A stretch of DNA of 64,000 nucleotides, from the NCBI RefSeq assembly GCF_015694405.1, contig NZ_JADQDB010000006.1, forward strand, positions 62,001 through 126,000. Direction: 5' to 3'. The stretch comes from Pelagibacterium limicola. Lineage in GTDB: Bacteria > Pseudomonadota > Alphaproteobacteria > Rhizobiales > Devosiaceae. This document shows, in pieces, positions 30,584-39,855 of the stretch (its first letter is position 1; every line of letters starts with the position of its first letter). Under the pieces are notes generated by a model. It was not told where the DNA came from. It did no database searches and worked only from the letters and a program-made list of their open reading frames with translations. The translations under genes were made by a program, and so were the position numbers.

Positions 30584-31165
30584 CTAGAACTTGAACCCCA
30601 CCTGCACCCCTACGTGAGAAATGCCGTCATTGGGTGTGCAGATCCCGAGGTTCGAGATGTGCTCGTAGACCAGCGTTGCCGTCACGGTTTCGCTCAAGTG
30701 TGCGCCGATCCCGAACGATTCGTAGAAATTGAGGGGGCAGCCGAAATTGCGTGCAGGGGCCGTTGCGCCGGAAAGCGCGCCATCTGTGAGGCTCGCGCCG
30801 AAACCAAGCTCGAGATAGAGCGGCGTCTCGAAGAGTCCGATCTGCCAGTTAAGATTGGCATGGACAAAATTCTCGCGTCGCCCGGCGAGATTGAATGTGC
30901 CGCCCATTTCGATACGCGGCGAACCGATCCAGGTGAAGGCGTCGATCTCTGGGGAGGCAAACAGCGCTGAAAACTTGACGTTTTCGATGCGCGAGAAATC
31001 GAAATTGGTCGAAGTGGGAACAAAGCCCACATACGCGTTGTGAGCGAACACCCCCGCCCTCAACTCATCGAGCACCAGGGCCTGCGACATCGCCGGGCTG
31101 GCAAGGAGCAAAGGGAGCGACGCGGCAGCAATACCGCCGAAGAGCGTTTTTGCGAGTCTTCTCAT
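30584..31165 (-). CDS. PagL-like outer-membrane barrel (acyloxyacyl-hydrolase family)
   Basis: This 193-residue protein has a signal peptide (MRRLAKTLFGGI to ASPAMSQA) and a beta-barrel body ending VGVQVGFKF, typical of outer-membrane proteins. The final part, VYEHISNLGICTPNDGIS, matches the PagL active-site region with its H-x-S pair. PagL removes the 3-O acyl chain from lipid A. The glutamate expected 14 residues after that histidine appears to be a serine here, so activity is uncertain. The ATG at 31165 has GAGGG just upstream. Confidence 0.7.
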   Translation of the reverse strand: MRRLAKTLFGGIAAASLPLLLASPAMSQALVLDELRAGVFAHNAYVGFVPTSTNFDFSRIENVKFSALFASPEIDAFTWIGSPRIEMGGTFNLAGRRENFVHANLNWQIGLFETPLYLELGFGASLTDGALSGATAPARNFGCPLNFYESFGIGAHLSETVTATLVYEHISNLGICTPNDGISHVGVQVGFKF

Positions 31166-31263
31166 ATCCCTCTTTATCGCTTCCCAAAGAGTCGATGACG
31201 GCACCGGAACGCCAGCGAACCTTTAAGCGTTCCTGTCGCACCACGCAACGGAGATGTGCCATC

Positions 31264-31752
31264 ATGTCGATCGCCTCACTCGAAGATCTTTTCATCCATA
31301 CGCTCGAAGACGTCTATTTCGCCGAGAACCTTCTCGCCAAGAAGCTTCCCGAAATGGCGAAAAAGTCGTCCGCCACCGCGCTCAAGAATGCCTTTGAAGA
31401 GCATCTTGCCGAGACCAGGACCCACATCTCGCGGCTTGATGAAGTGTTCAAGTCGCTGGGCCGGAAGCCTTCGGCAGAAGAGTGCCCCGCCATCGAAGGC
31501 ATTCTCGAGGAGGCCGAAGAGCTTTTGGAGGAAATCACCAACGCCAAGACGCGCGATGCTGCGTTGATCGCGTCCGCGCAAGCCGCCGAACACTATGAGA
31601 TCACCCGGTATGGCACGCTGATCGCCTGGGCGCGCGAGCTGGGTCATGAAGACATCCTGCCCCATCTCCGCGAAACGCTGGCCGAAGAAAAGAACGCCGA
31701 CAACAAGCTTCTCCGGCTCGGCGAAGACCAGATCAACGCCAAGGCGGCGTAA
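31264..31752 (+). CDS. Ferritin-like DUF892 (YciE/YciF) protein
   Basis: This 162-residue four-helix protein matches DUF892: LEDLFIHTLEDVYFAENLLA, EEHLAETRTHISRLDEVFK, QAAEHYEITRYGTL and LAEEKNADNKL, with Glu/His residues suited to a di-iron site. These proteins are linked to general stress. The ATG at 31264 has GGAG nearby. It precedes the LLM oxidoreductase gene on the same strand. Confidence 0.9.
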   Translation: MSIASLEDLFIHTLEDVYFAENLLAKKLPEMAKKSSATALKNAFEEHLAETRTHISRLDEVFKSLGRKPSAEECPAIEGILEEAEELLEEITNAKTRDAALIASAQAAEHYEITRYGTLIAWARELGHEDILPHLRETLAEEKNADNKLLRLGEDQINAKAA

Positions 31753-31814
31753 ACGGAAAAAACCTCTGGCGAGCGCGCTTGACCCCAGGCGCGCTCACGC
31801 CCATGTCTTGGGCC

Positions 31815-32807
31815 ATGACAACGCCCCTCTCCATCCTCGACCTTGCCCCGATCGCGCAAGGGTTTTCCGCCGCCCAGGCCCTCGCCAGAACGCTCGACCT
31901 CGCCCGGCTCGGCGACGAAATGGGGTTTACCCGTCTCTGGTATGCCGAACATCATGGCATGGCGTCCATCGCCTCATCCGCCCCCGATATCCTGATCGGC
32001 AGTGCCGCGGCCCACACACATCGCATCCGGATCGGGTCCGGCGGGGTCATGCTGCCCAATCACGTCCCCTTGCGCGTCGTCGAGACCTTTCGGACGCTTG
32101 CCGGACTCTATCCCGGACGTATCGATCTCGGGATAGGCCGCGCCGGCGGTTCGGACGGACTGACGCTGCAGGCTCTCCGCTCCTTCGGCGGAGAAAGCTT
32201 TCCGGAAAACTTCGCCGAACTCATCGCTTTCGAGCAAGGGAGCTTCCCGTCCGATCATCCCTTTGCTCGCGTCAAGGTCGTACCCGGCGAAATCGCCTTG
32301 CCCCCGATCTATCTGCTGGGTTCCTCGGGCGCTTCCGCGCAGATGGCGGGCCAATACGGCACGGGCTACGGCTTTGCCGCACACTTCTCCGCCACCCCGC
32401 CACGACCGGCCTTCGAGGCCTATCGCCGCAGCTTCCGCCCCTCGGACAGCTTTGAAAAACCACACGCCATTCTTTGCCTCTCGGTCATTTGCGCTCCAAC
32501 CGACGAGGAGGCGAAATATCTCTCAAAGTCGATGGAACTGACCTGGCTGCGCCTGCGCCAGAACAAGCCGCAAAAGATAGCCTCCCCCGAGGAGGCCGAC
32601 GCCTACTCCTGGACCGAGAGCGAGCGCGCCTTCATCGAAAGCCAGTCGGATCTTTGGATCACCGGCAGCCCGCAAACGGTCAAGGCGGCGATGGAAGAAA
32701 AAATCGCGGCAACCGGTGCCGACGAAGTGATGATCGCCACGACCATCCACGACTATGAAAAACGCCTCGAAAGCTATCGCCTGCTCGGCGAGACCTGGGG
32801 TCTCTGA
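31815..32807 (+). CDS. LLM-class (luciferase-like) flavin-dependent oxidoreductase
   Basis: This 330-residue TIM-barrel protein has the LLM pattern: LSILDLAPIAQGFSAAQAL, then RLWYAEHHGM, IRIGSGGVMLPNHVPLRVVE and PGRIDLGIGRAGG, the flavin/substrate strand. It belongs to the MsnO8-type subgroup of LLM oxidoreductases with unknown substrate. Start candidates are ATG 31803 and 31815; the second gives the usual TPLSILDL start. It is 62 bases after the DUF892 gene. Confidence 0.88.
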   Translation: MTTPLSILDLAPIAQGFSAAQALARTLDLARLGDEMGFTRLWYAEHHGMASIASSAPDILIGSAAAHTHRIRIGSGGVMLPNHVPLRVVETFRTLAGLYPGRIDLGIGRAGGSDGLTLQALRSFGGESFPENFAELIAFEQGSFPSDHPFARVKVVPGEIALPPIYLLGSSGASAQMAGQYGTGYGFAAHFSATPPRPAFEAYRRSFRPSDSFEKPHAILCLSVICAPTDEEAKYLSKSMELTWLRLRQNKPQKIASPEEADAYSWTESERAFIESQSDLWITGSPQTVKAAMEEKIAATGADEVMIATTIHDYEKRLESYRLLGETWGL

Positions 32808-32869
32808 CCCCTCGCAACGGCCAAGGGTTCGCGCTATGCTATGTGGGGCACAAACGGCGGAGGCCATGA

Positions 32870-33325
32870 ATGCACATCGCATCCCTTGGAGGAGCGCTGG
32901 GGCTCGTACTACTGGCTTGGCCTCTCACCGCGCAGGAGCACCCACACATCGTTGACCGTGCCTTTGTGGTGACGGTGACCGACGCAGCTGGCAATGCCGA
33001 GAGCAAATACACAACCCGTGTGCCCCTCCTGCCGCGCCAGGCGTGTTTTTCCTGGCATATCCGCTTCGAAGGCGCCCCTTCCGAGTTGAAAATCACTGAG
33101 ATCCTGCAGCTGCCTGCACCGGCTCAGATCTGGGAGACCGCCGGTTCGCAGATTTCTGCGGACCGGACCGCCGCCAAGACCACGCGCACAATCACCGTCG
33201 AAGAGGGCTGGATCGGAGCCTACTGGTGTCTGGCGGAAGGCGATCCCGCCGGACCACACACCATTGCCGTCTCATCGGGCGCTTGGCTTGACGAAACCTT
33301 TTCCTTTGAGGTCGTCGAGCGCTAG
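32870..33325 (+). CDS. Exported protein of unknown function
   Basis: This 151-residue protein has a short signal peptide ([20 protein letters not shown], cleavage near AQE). The mature part is mostly beta-strand and has two cysteines, in [11 protein letters not shown] and [10 protein letters not shown], probably a disulfide. It has no family I recognise. Its stop overlaps the convergent leuB stop at a CTAG. Confidence 0.65.
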   Translation: MHIASLGGALGLVLLAWPLTAQEHPHIVDRAFVVTVTDAAGNAESKYTTRVPLLPRQACFSWHIRFEGAPSELKITEILQLPAPAQIWETAGSQISADRTAAKTTRTITVEEGWIGAYWCLAEGDPAGPHTIAVSSGAWLDETFSFEVVER

Positions 33326-34419
33326 CCGAGCTTGGCGATGATCGCATCGCCCATCTCGGCCGTACCGACGCGCTTGCAGCCATCCTGCATGATATCCCCC
33401 GTCCGCAACCCGTCCTCGAGCACATCCGAGATCGCCTTTTCCACGCGTCCGGCCAAGTCGATCATGCCGAACGAATAGCGCAGCGCCATGGCGAACGAGG
33501 CGATCATCGCGATGGGGTTGGCCACGCCCTGCCCTGCGATATCGGGCGCCGAGCCGTGTACCGGCTCGTAAAGCGCCTTGCGCTTGCCGGTCTGAGCATC
33601 GGGCGCGCCGAGCGAAGCCGACGGCAACATGCCGAGCGATCCGGTCAGCATCGCAGCGGCATCCGACAGGATATCTCCGAAGAGATTGTCGGTGACCATC
33701 ACGTCGAACTGCTTCGGATTGCGCACCAGCTGCATCGCAGCGTTGTCGGCGAGAATGTGATACAGTTCGATCTCGGGGTAGTCCCCGGCCGCCTGCCGGA
33801 CCACTTCGTCCCACAGGACCCCCGACTTCATGACGTTCTTCTTGTCGGCCGAATGCACCTTCTTGCCGCGAGTCATCGCCAAATCGAACGCAACGCGCGC
33901 AATTCGATCGATCTCGTAGCTCTCATAGACCTGCGTATCGACGGCCCGCTTCTGGCCGTTGCCAAGCTCGGTGATTTCCTTGGGCTCGCCGAAATAGACC
34001 CCGCCGGTCAATTCGCGGACGATCAGGATATCGAGCCCCTCGACCAGTTCCTTTTTGAGCGATGACGCCTCGGCCAGCGCGGAATAGCAGATGGCCGGCC
34101 TGAGATTGGCAAAGAGCCCCAGATCCTTACGCAACCGCAAGAGCCCGGCCTCGGGCCGCACCTCATAGGGCACACTGTCCCATTTCGCCCCGCCGACAGC
34201 CCCGAAGATCACCGCATCGGCACCAAGCGCCTTTTCCATGTCCTCTTCGGAAATCGCCACCCCATGCGCATCGTAGGCGCTGCCCCCGACGAGCCCGTTC
34301 TCGGTGGTAAAGTCGGTCCAGCCCTTGGCATTGGTATGCGCAATCAGCTTTTCGACCTCGGCCATGATTTCTGTGCCGATACCATCGCCGGGAAGAAGAA
34401 AGAGGGAGTGGGTGGCCAT
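33322..34419 (-). CDS. leuB: 3-isopropylmalate dehydrogenase
   Basis: This 365-residue enzyme performs the oxidative decarboxylation step in leucine synthesis. It starts [17 protein letters not shown], has the substrate arginines near [16 protein letters not shown], and the signature [20 protein letters not shown]. The ATG at 34419 (with GAGGAC upstream) is preferred over in-frame codons to 34521. It lies downstream of the GNAT gene and leuD on the same strand. Confidence 0.97.
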   Translation of the reverse strand: MATHSLFLLPGDGIGTEIMAEVEKLIAHTNAKGWTDFTTENGLVGGSAYDAHGVAISEEDMEKALGADAVIFGAVGGAKWDSVPYEVRPEAGLLRLRKDLGLFANLRPAICYSALAEASSLKKELVEGLDILIVRELTGGVYFGEPKEITELGNGQKRAVDTQVYESYEIDRIARVAFDLAMTRGKKVHSADKKNVMKSGVLWDEVVRQAAGDYPEIELYHILADNAAMQLVRNPKQFDVMVTDNLFGDILSDAAAMLTGSLGMLPSASLGAPDAQTGKRKALYEPVHGSAPDIAGQGVANPIAMIASFAMALRYSFGMIDLAGRVEKAISDVLEDGLRTGDIMQDGCKRVGTAEMGDAIIAKLG

Positions 34420-34536
34420 GCTTGGTCCTCGCCGTACTGGTGGGTACACCTGAATTTGTGCCGACATAGCCGGTTTTTGGATCCCCGCGCAAGGCGGCTT
34501 CAACAACTCCGTCCGAGGCAATGTCTTTGGGAAGCT

Positions 34537-34965
34537 CTAAGTCAGCCGCTTCTGGAAGAATATGCGGCGCGAGCCTGCGGGATGGTCTTCGATTGTGCCG
34601 AACTCGGTAAATCCCAGGGCGCGATAAAAATCGGGTGCTTGGAAAGCAAAGGTATCGAGCCACATGCCCCCCAAGCCCTCCGCCCGTGCCCAGATCTCGG
34701 CCTGTTCTATCAGGAGCTTGCCAAAGCCTTGGCCGCGCAGATCCTCGGAAATGGCGATGAACTGGATAAACATCCAGTCGTAAAGCACATAGCCGGTGAG
34801 GCCGCCGACAATTACGCCGGCCTCATTCTTGAGCAGAAATCCATAGTCGCGGTAGTTGCCGCCCGGGCGCTGCGCCTCAGCGGCTGCGCCCAGGATGGCG
34901 GTGACGGCCTCGATGTCGGCCGAACCGGGCTCGTCAACGAATTCAAGGCGTGGTGCGTGGGTCAC
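34537..34965 (-). CDS. GNAT-family N-acetyltransferase
   Basis: This 142-residue acetyltransferase has the acetyl-CoA motif ISEDLRGQGFGKLLIEQAE and a late DFYRALGFTEFG segment, both typical of GNAT. The substrate is unknown. The start is GTG at 34965, overlapping the RidA stop by four bases (GTGA), so the two are translationally coupled. No ATG gives a better start. Confidence 0.85.
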   Translation of the reverse strand: MTHAPRLEFVDEPGSADIEAVTAILGAAAEAQRPGGNYRDYGFLLKNEAGVIVGGLTGYVLYDWMFIQFIAISEDLRGQGFGKLLIEQAEIWARAEGLGGMWLDTFAFQAPDFYRALGFTEFGTIEDHPAGSRRIFFQKRLT

Positions 34966-35351
34966 GATGTGGCAGCGCCTATCCGCGCGGTGACCTCGAT
35001 TTCGAGTTTCATTTCCGGCGTCGTCAGCCCGCAAACGATCATCGTTGCAGCGGGCCGGATGTCACCGAACACATAGCCAGCCACCCCGACCAGCGCGTCG
35101 TAATCTTCCATGTCGACAAGATAATAAACAACCCGCACCACGTCCCTAAGCGAGGCACCCGCTTCCACAAGAGCCTTTTCAATCGTCGCGAATGCATTGC
35201 GCGCCTGCGCCGCGGCCTCCTGGGGCATGGTCATGGTCGCGTAATCATAGCCCGTCGTACCCGAGACATAGACCATGTCGCGATCAACGACCGCCCGCGA
35301 ATACCCGATCCGTGCTTCGAACGGCGAGCCCGATGAAATCCGCCTGACCAT
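34962..35351 (-). CDS. RidA/YjgF-family protein, catalytic Arg apparently absent
   Basis: This 129-residue trimeric-type fold contains YVSGTTGYD, a helix QARNAFATIEKALVEAGAS, and a C-terminal EIEVTARIG, matching RidA. RidA enzymes hydrolyse reactive enamine/imine intermediates using an Arg in the P-A-R-(S/T) motif; here the equivalent reads RPAATMIV, so the Arg looks replaced by Ala. It may be a non-deaminase member. It is 6 bases after leuD and coupled to the GNAT gene. Confidence 0.82.
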   Translation of the reverse strand: MVRRISSGSPFEARIGYSRAVVDRDMVYVSGTTGYDYATMTMPQEAAAQARNAFATIEKALVEAGASLRDVVRVVYYLVDMEDYDALVGVAGYVFGDIRPAATMIVCGLTTPEMKLEIEVTARIGAATS

Positions 35352-35357
35352 CGCAGG

Positions 35358-35963
35358 CTAAACCCAGGGGCGGTTTTCTGCCATCTTGCCCTCGAACCCG
35401 GCAATCGCCGTGGCCTTCTTGAGCGTCATGGCGATATCGTCGAGCCCTTCGAGCAGTACCTGCTTGCGCGCCGGATCGATATCGAAATGGATCGTCCCCC
35501 CGTCAGGTCCCGAAATCGTCTGGGTTTCGAGATCGACTGTCAGCGTGGCGTTCGAGCCGCGCGAAGCATCATCGAGAAGAAGTTCGAGTTGCTCTGGCGT
35601 CACGACGACCGGCAGGATGCCATTCTTGAAGCAGTTGTTGTAGAAAATGTCGGCAAAACTCGTCGAAATGACGCAGCGGATACCGTAGTCGAGCAGTGCC
35701 CATGGCGCATGTTCGCGCGAGGATCCGCAGCCGAAATTGTCCCCGGCGATAACGATCTGCGCCTTGCGGTAGGCGGGCTGATTAAGGATGAAATCCTCTT
35801 TCTCGCTGCCGTCCTCATTGTAGCGCATCTCGGCAAAAAGCGCCGTACCGAGCCCGGTGCGCTTGATGGTCTTCAAATACTGCTTGGGAATGATCATGTC
35901 GGTATCGACATTGATGATCGGCAGTGGTGCTGCCACACCGGTCAAACTCGTGAACTTGTCCAT
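35358..35963 (-). CDS. leuD: 3-isopropylmalate dehydratase small subunit
   Basis: This 201-residue swivel-domain subunit starts [20 protein letters not shown] and holds the conserved [17 protein letters not shown] loop. With LeuC (not in the window) it isomerises 2- to 3-isopropylmalate. It is 6 bases before the RidA-like gene and divergent from deoD. The leuB gene lies about 0.9 kb downstream. Confidence 0.96.
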   Translation of the reverse strand: MDKFTSLTGVAAPLPIINVDTDMIIPKQYLKTIKRTGLGTALFAEMRYNEDGSEKEDFILNQPAYRKAQIVIAGDNFGCGSSREHAPWALLDYGIRCVISTSFADIFYNNCFKNGILPVVVTPEQLELLLDDASRGSNATLTVDLETQTISGPDGGTIHFDIDPARKQVLLEGLDDIAMTLKKATAIAGFEGKMAENRPWV

Positions 35964-36127
35964 TCTTCCAAACGCTCCCCGAAAAAATGCGCGGGCTATA
36001 TCCTGTTGGCCAGACCTCTAATCCATGCGCGCGCGCTTGCCAAGCGCAAGTGCGGAACCGCCCTCTTGCGTCTGGCAAAGCGGCGGCCCTATGGTGCGCG
36101 TGGACAAATTTTGACCAAGAGATAAAA

Positions 36128-36844
36128 ATGACGCCGCATAACCACGCACAGCCCGGGGATTACGCCGAGGCAATCCTTCTTCCCGGCGACCCCCTGCGCG
36201 CCAAATGGATCGCCGAGACCTTTTTCGAGGACGCCAGGGAAGTCAATTCGGTCCGCAACTGCCTCGGTTTCACCGGTACCTATAAAGGCAAGCCGGTCTC
36301 GGTGCAGGCCACCGGCATGGGCCAGCCGTCCACCGCAATCTATGTCCACGAGCTCATCAATATCTATGGCGTCAAGACGCTCGTCCGCGTGGGCACCTGC
36401 GGGGGGCTTAACGCCAAGGTCAAGGTTCGGGACGTCGTGATCGGCGCTTCGGCCTCGACCGACTCGACCATCGTCAAGGACGGTTTCGGCGCCTACAATT
36501 TCGCGCCGGCGGCGGATTATTCCCTGCTGCGCGCCGCCGATGATGCGGCGCACGCCAAGGGCAAGACGGTCCATGTGGGCGGCATCCTCTCTTCCGACAT
36601 CTTCTATCACCCCTCAGGGCTCGAAACCTATTCGAGGCTCATTGCCCACGGTGTGCTCGGGGTGGAGATGGAAGCGGCAACGCTCTATACGCTCGCCGCG
36701 CGCTTCGGCGCCAGGGCGCTCGCCATTTGCACGATGACCGACTGCCTCATCACCGGCGAGGAGATCGATGCTGCCGCGCGGCAATCCTCGCTCACTGACA
36801 TGATCGAGATCGCGCTCGAGGTCGCAATCGGTTCGAACGGCTAG
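36128..36844 (+). CDS. deoD: Purine-nucleoside phosphorylase DeoD
   Basis: This 238-residue hexameric-type phosphorylase cleaves purine nucleosides with phosphate. It has AILLPGDPLRAKWIAETFF at the start, GMGQPSTAIYVHEL, the phosphate-binding RVGTCGGL, and GVEMEAATLY for ribose. The ATG at 36128 follows a short GAGATAAAA. Its end overlaps the convergent PII-like gene by four bases. Confidence 0.96.
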   Translation: MTPHNHAQPGDYAEAILLPGDPLRAKWIAETFFEDAREVNSVRNCLGFTGTYKGKPVSVQATGMGQPSTAIYVHELINIYGVKTLVRVGTCGGLNAKVKVRDVVIGASASTDSTIVKDGFGAYNFAPAADYSLLRAADDAAHAKGKTVHVGGILSSDIFYHPSGLETYSRLIAHGVLGVEMEAATLYTLAARFGARALAICTMTDCLITGEEIDAAARQSSLTDMIEIALEVAIGSNG

Positions 36845-37158
36845 AACCGCTCGGACCGGATCACCTCGACGGGGCTCCGCCAGACGATAAGCCGGTAGCT
36901 GTCGAGAAGCGGGGTCAGCGCCTCGACCAGCCGGTCGGCGGCGTCGGCGGTGGTTACCGTGAGAAAGACGAGCTTGGTGTCCGCCGCGCCGGTTACCCGG
37001 TCCTCGCGCCACGCCCCGCCGCTGCCTTCTCCGCCCAGCGCACGCAGTAGCGTATGGCCCGTCACCCCGGCCTCTTTTGCCGCGGCCACCACCAGCCGCA
37101 CGAGCGGCGCATCGACCAGAACCTCGATCTTCACCCTTTGCGTTGTCGTGATGCTCAT
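36841..37158 (-). CDS. PII-like (SbtB-type) protein partnered with SbtA
   Basis: This 105-residue protein has the ferredoxin-like PII pattern: MSITTTQRVKIEVLVDAPLV, a T-loop-like Gly-rich segment (LGGEGSGGAWREDRVTG), then KLVFLTVTTADAADRLVEAL. It starts four bases inside the end of the SbtA-like gene (ATGA), as in cyanobacteria where SbtB regulates SbtA by binding adenyl nucleotides. The cyanobacterial C-terminal CGPxGC redox loop is absent. Regulation of the transporter is inferred from this pairing. Confidence 0.72.
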   Translation of the reverse strand: MSITTTQRVKIEVLVDAPLVRLVVAAAKEAGVTGHTLLRALGGEGSGGAWREDRVTGAADTKLVFLTVTTADAADRLVEALTPLLDSYRLIVWRSPVEVIRSERF

Positions 37159-38120
37159 AGGCCCGAGAGTCCTTGTGCGAGGGCTGAATAAAGCGGAATG
37201 CCGAAAAGGATATTGAAGGGGAAGGTAACTGCAAGCGACATCGCAAGATAGAGCCCCGGATCGGCCTGCGGCAGGGCAAGCCGCATCGCGGCAGGCACCG
37301 CGATATAGGACGCGCTGGCCGCAAGGATCGTCAACGCCGCGACCGAACCGGGATCGAGCCCGATCAGCGTGCCCAGCACGGCGCCGATCGCCCCATTGAT
37401 CAGGGGGATAAGGATGGCCAGTCCGGCCAGCCGGAAGGTCAGCGAACGGGCTTCCCGCAGGCGTCTTACGGCGATCAGCCCCAGATCGAGCAGGAACAGG
37501 CAAAGCATGCCCCGGAATCCGGCGTCAAAAACCGGCGCGATCTGCGTAAAGCCGTCTTTGCCGATCAGGACACCGATGACGAAACTGCCCATCAGCAGCA
37601 CGACCGAACCGTTGAGTAGCGTTTCGCGCAGCAATTCCCCGCGCCCGTGAACGGCGGCGTCCGTCCGTCCTCGCGCCAGAACCAGCCCCATGATGATGGC
37701 CGGGGTCTCCATAAGCGCGAGCACGGCGACCATATAGCCCGCCGGCGGCATGCCACCCGTCGTCAGCACCTCGACGCCGGTGACGAAAGTCACCACCGAA
37801 ACCGAACCGTAATGCGCCGCCACCGCGCCGCCATTGGTCCGATCGAGCCGGCCGAGCCGCGTCAAAAGGAAATAGGCCGGCAGGGGCAGCAATAAGCTTA
37901 AGCCCACCCCGGCCAGCGCGGCCAGCACCATTTCGACCGAAAAGCCCGCTGCCGAAACCTCGACCCCGCCCTTGAGCCCGATGGCAGCCATGAGATAGAG
38001 GGATATGCCCTTTCCCACCGCCTCAGGAATGGTGAGATCGGAACGCGCGACCGCAGCCAGCGCGCCCAGGATAAAGAACAAGATGACGGGCGAAAACAGA
38101 ACGCCCATAGAACCGGCCAT
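37155..38120 (-). CDS. sbtA: SbtA-type sodium-dependent bicarbonate transporter
   Basis: This 321-residue membrane protein has about ten helices and the SbtA family start MGVLFSPVILFFILGALAAV, then LTIPEAVGKGISLYLMAAIG and a middle with HYGSVSVVTFVTG. Family members carry bicarbonate with sodium. The ATG at 38120 is chosen over a TTG at 38144. The stop overlaps the PII-like gene. A TTTACC/GGTAAA hairpin lies just upstream, in the 57 bases after purH. Confidence 0.85.
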   Translation of the reverse strand: MAGSMGVLFSPVILFFILGALAAVARSDLTIPEAVGKGISLYLMAAIGLKGGVEVSAAGFSVEMVLAALAGVGLSLLLPLPAYFLLTRLGRLDRTNGGAVAAHYGSVSVVTFVTGVEVLTTGGMPPAGYMVAVLALMETPAIIMGLVLARGRTDAAVHGRGELLRETLLNGSVVLLMGSFVIGVLIGKDGFTQIAPVFDAGFRGMLCLFLLDLGLIAVRRLREARSLTFRLAGLAILIPLINGAIGAVLGTLIGLDPGSVAALTILAASASYIAVPAAMRLALPQADPGLYLAMSLAVTFPFNILFGIPLYSALAQGLSGL

Positions 38121-38177
38121 CGCCACACCCGCTTGTTTTACCAAAGGCTTACGGTAAAGCCCGGCAAAAAGGCAAGA

Positions 38178-39770
38178 TCAGTGCCTGAAATGCCGCGTGC
38201 CGGTAAACACCATTGCCAGTCCCGCCGCATCCGCCGCCGCGATCACTTCGTCGTCGCGCATGGAGCCGCCTGGCTGGATCACCGCCGTCGCCCCGGCCGC
38301 GATCAGCGCTTCCAGCCCGTCGGCAAACGGAAAGAACGCGTCGGACGCAACGACCGAGCCGTTGGTCAACGCACCCTCGATCCCCGCCGCCTCGGCAGCA
38401 TCGACCGATTTGCGGTGCGCGATGCGCGCCGAATCCACCCGGCTCATCTGCCCCGCGCCGATCCCCACCGTCGCGCCGTCCTTGACGTAAATGATGGCGT
38501 TGGACTTGACGTGCTTGGCGACCTTTGCCGCCACCAGCAGATCGGCCATTTCCTTGTCGGTCGGCGCCCTTTTGGTCACGACCTTGAGATCGTAATCGTC
38601 GGCATTGACGTTGTCGCGCGTTTGGACGAGCAGCCCCCCCGCGACCGAGCGCACCGTCATCCCCGACGCCTTTGGGTCGGGGAGCCCGCCGGTCACGAGA
38701 AGCCGAAGGTTTTTCTTTGCCTCGACGATCGCGATGGCTTCTTCCGAGGCGCCCGGCGCGATGATCACCTCGGTGAACAGCTTGACGATCTCGGTCGCCG
38801 CTTCCGCATCGAGAGGACGGTTGAGCGCCACGATCCCGCCAAAGGCTGAAACCGGATCGCACAACAATGCCGATTTATAGGCCTCTGCAAGCGTTGCCGC
38901 GAGCCCCACCCCGCACGGATTGGCGTGCTTGATGATCGCCACCGCCGCCGACTTTTCGGGGTCGAACTCGGCCACCAGTTCGAACGCCGCGTCGGTATCG
39001 TTGATGTTGTTGAACGAGAGCGTTTTGCCCTGCACCTGTCGCGCTGTCGCGACCCCGGGGCGCTCCGACCCATCGGTATAGAATGCCGCCCATTGGTGCG
39101 GATTTTCGCCGTAGCGCATCGTTTCGCGTATCGCCCCGGCAAAGCTGCGATGCCCCAGATCGGGCACATCAAGCGTTTTCGAGAACCAGTTCGAGATCGC
39201 CGCATCGTAAGCCGCGGTCCGTGCGTAAGCCTTGCCCGCCAGCCGCTTGCGATCTTGGAGCGGCACCTCGCCAGTGGCCGCAATCGCCTCGAGCACCATC
39301 CCATAGTCGGCGGGATCGACGAGCACGGTGACGTCTCCATGATTCTTGGCCGCCGCGCGGATCATTGCCGGCCCGCCGATATCGATGTTCTCGATCGTGG
39401 TTTCGTAATCGGCGCCGGCCTTCACCGTCGCTTCGAACGGATAAAGATTAACCGCGAGCAGGTCTATGCCCCCGATCTCGTGGGCCTCCATCGCCGCCCG
39501 GTGCTCGGAATTCTCCCGGACGGCCAGCAGCCCCCCATGCACCTTTGGATGGAGCGTCTTCACCCGTCCGTCCATGATCTCTGGAAACCCGGTCACCTCG
39601 GAAATGTCGATCACCGCCACCCCGGCCTCGGCAAGCGCCTTGCGGGTTCCGCCGGTCGAGATGATCTCGACCCCCAGCGCGGCAAGTTTCTGTGCGAAAT
39701 CGACAATCCCCGACTTGTCCGAAACCGACAAAAGCGCGCGCTTGACCTTCAGAGAACCCGATTGCGGCAT
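38178..39770 (-). CDS. purH: Bifunctional AICAR formyltransferase / IMP cyclohydrolase
   Basis: This 530-residue enzyme catalyses the last two steps of purine synthesis. The N-terminal cyclohydrolase domain has [17 protein letters not shown] and STGGT; the C-terminal formyltransferase has the K-H pair in IIKHANPCG. The ATG at 39770 is chosen; the in-frame codons further upstream are not family sequence. It follows the heparinase-family gene by 85 bases. Confidence 0.97.
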   Translation of the reverse strand: MPQSGSLKVKRALLSVSDKSGIVDFAQKLAALGVEIISTGGTRKALAEAGVAVIDISEVTGFPEIMDGRVKTLHPKVHGGLLAVRENSEHRAAMEAHEIGGIDLLAVNLYPFEATVKAGADYETTIENIDIGGPAMIRAAAKNHGDVTVLVDPADYGMVLEAIAATGEVPLQDRKRLAGKAYARTAAYDAAISNWFSKTLDVPDLGHRSFAGAIRETMRYGENPHQWAAFYTDGSERPGVATARQVQGKTLSFNNINDTDAAFELVAEFDPEKSAAVAIIKHANPCGVGLAATLAEAYKSALLCDPVSAFGGIVALNRPLDAEAATEIVKLFTEVIIAPGASEEAIAIVEAKKNLRLLVTGGLPDPKASGMTVRSVAGGLLVQTRDNVNADDYDLKVVTKRAPTDKEMADLLVAAKVAKHVKSNAIIYVKDGATVGIGAGQMSRVDSARIAHRKSVDAAEAAGIEGALTNGSVVASDAFFPFADGLEALIAAGATAVIQPGGSMRDDEVIAAADAAGLAMVFTGTRHFRH

Positions 39771-39855
39771 GGGCGATAATCCTTCGTGGCGAGGGGAGGA
39801 GGGTAATGGCCGCGCCCTATCACGGATCGGGTGGGGAGAAAACGGTAAAATAGGC

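Noticed and set aside
34420-34521. N-terminal extension of leuB or a leader peptide
   Set aside because: The extension is not family-like and has no run of leucine codons that would suggest attenuation; the start at 34419 fits.
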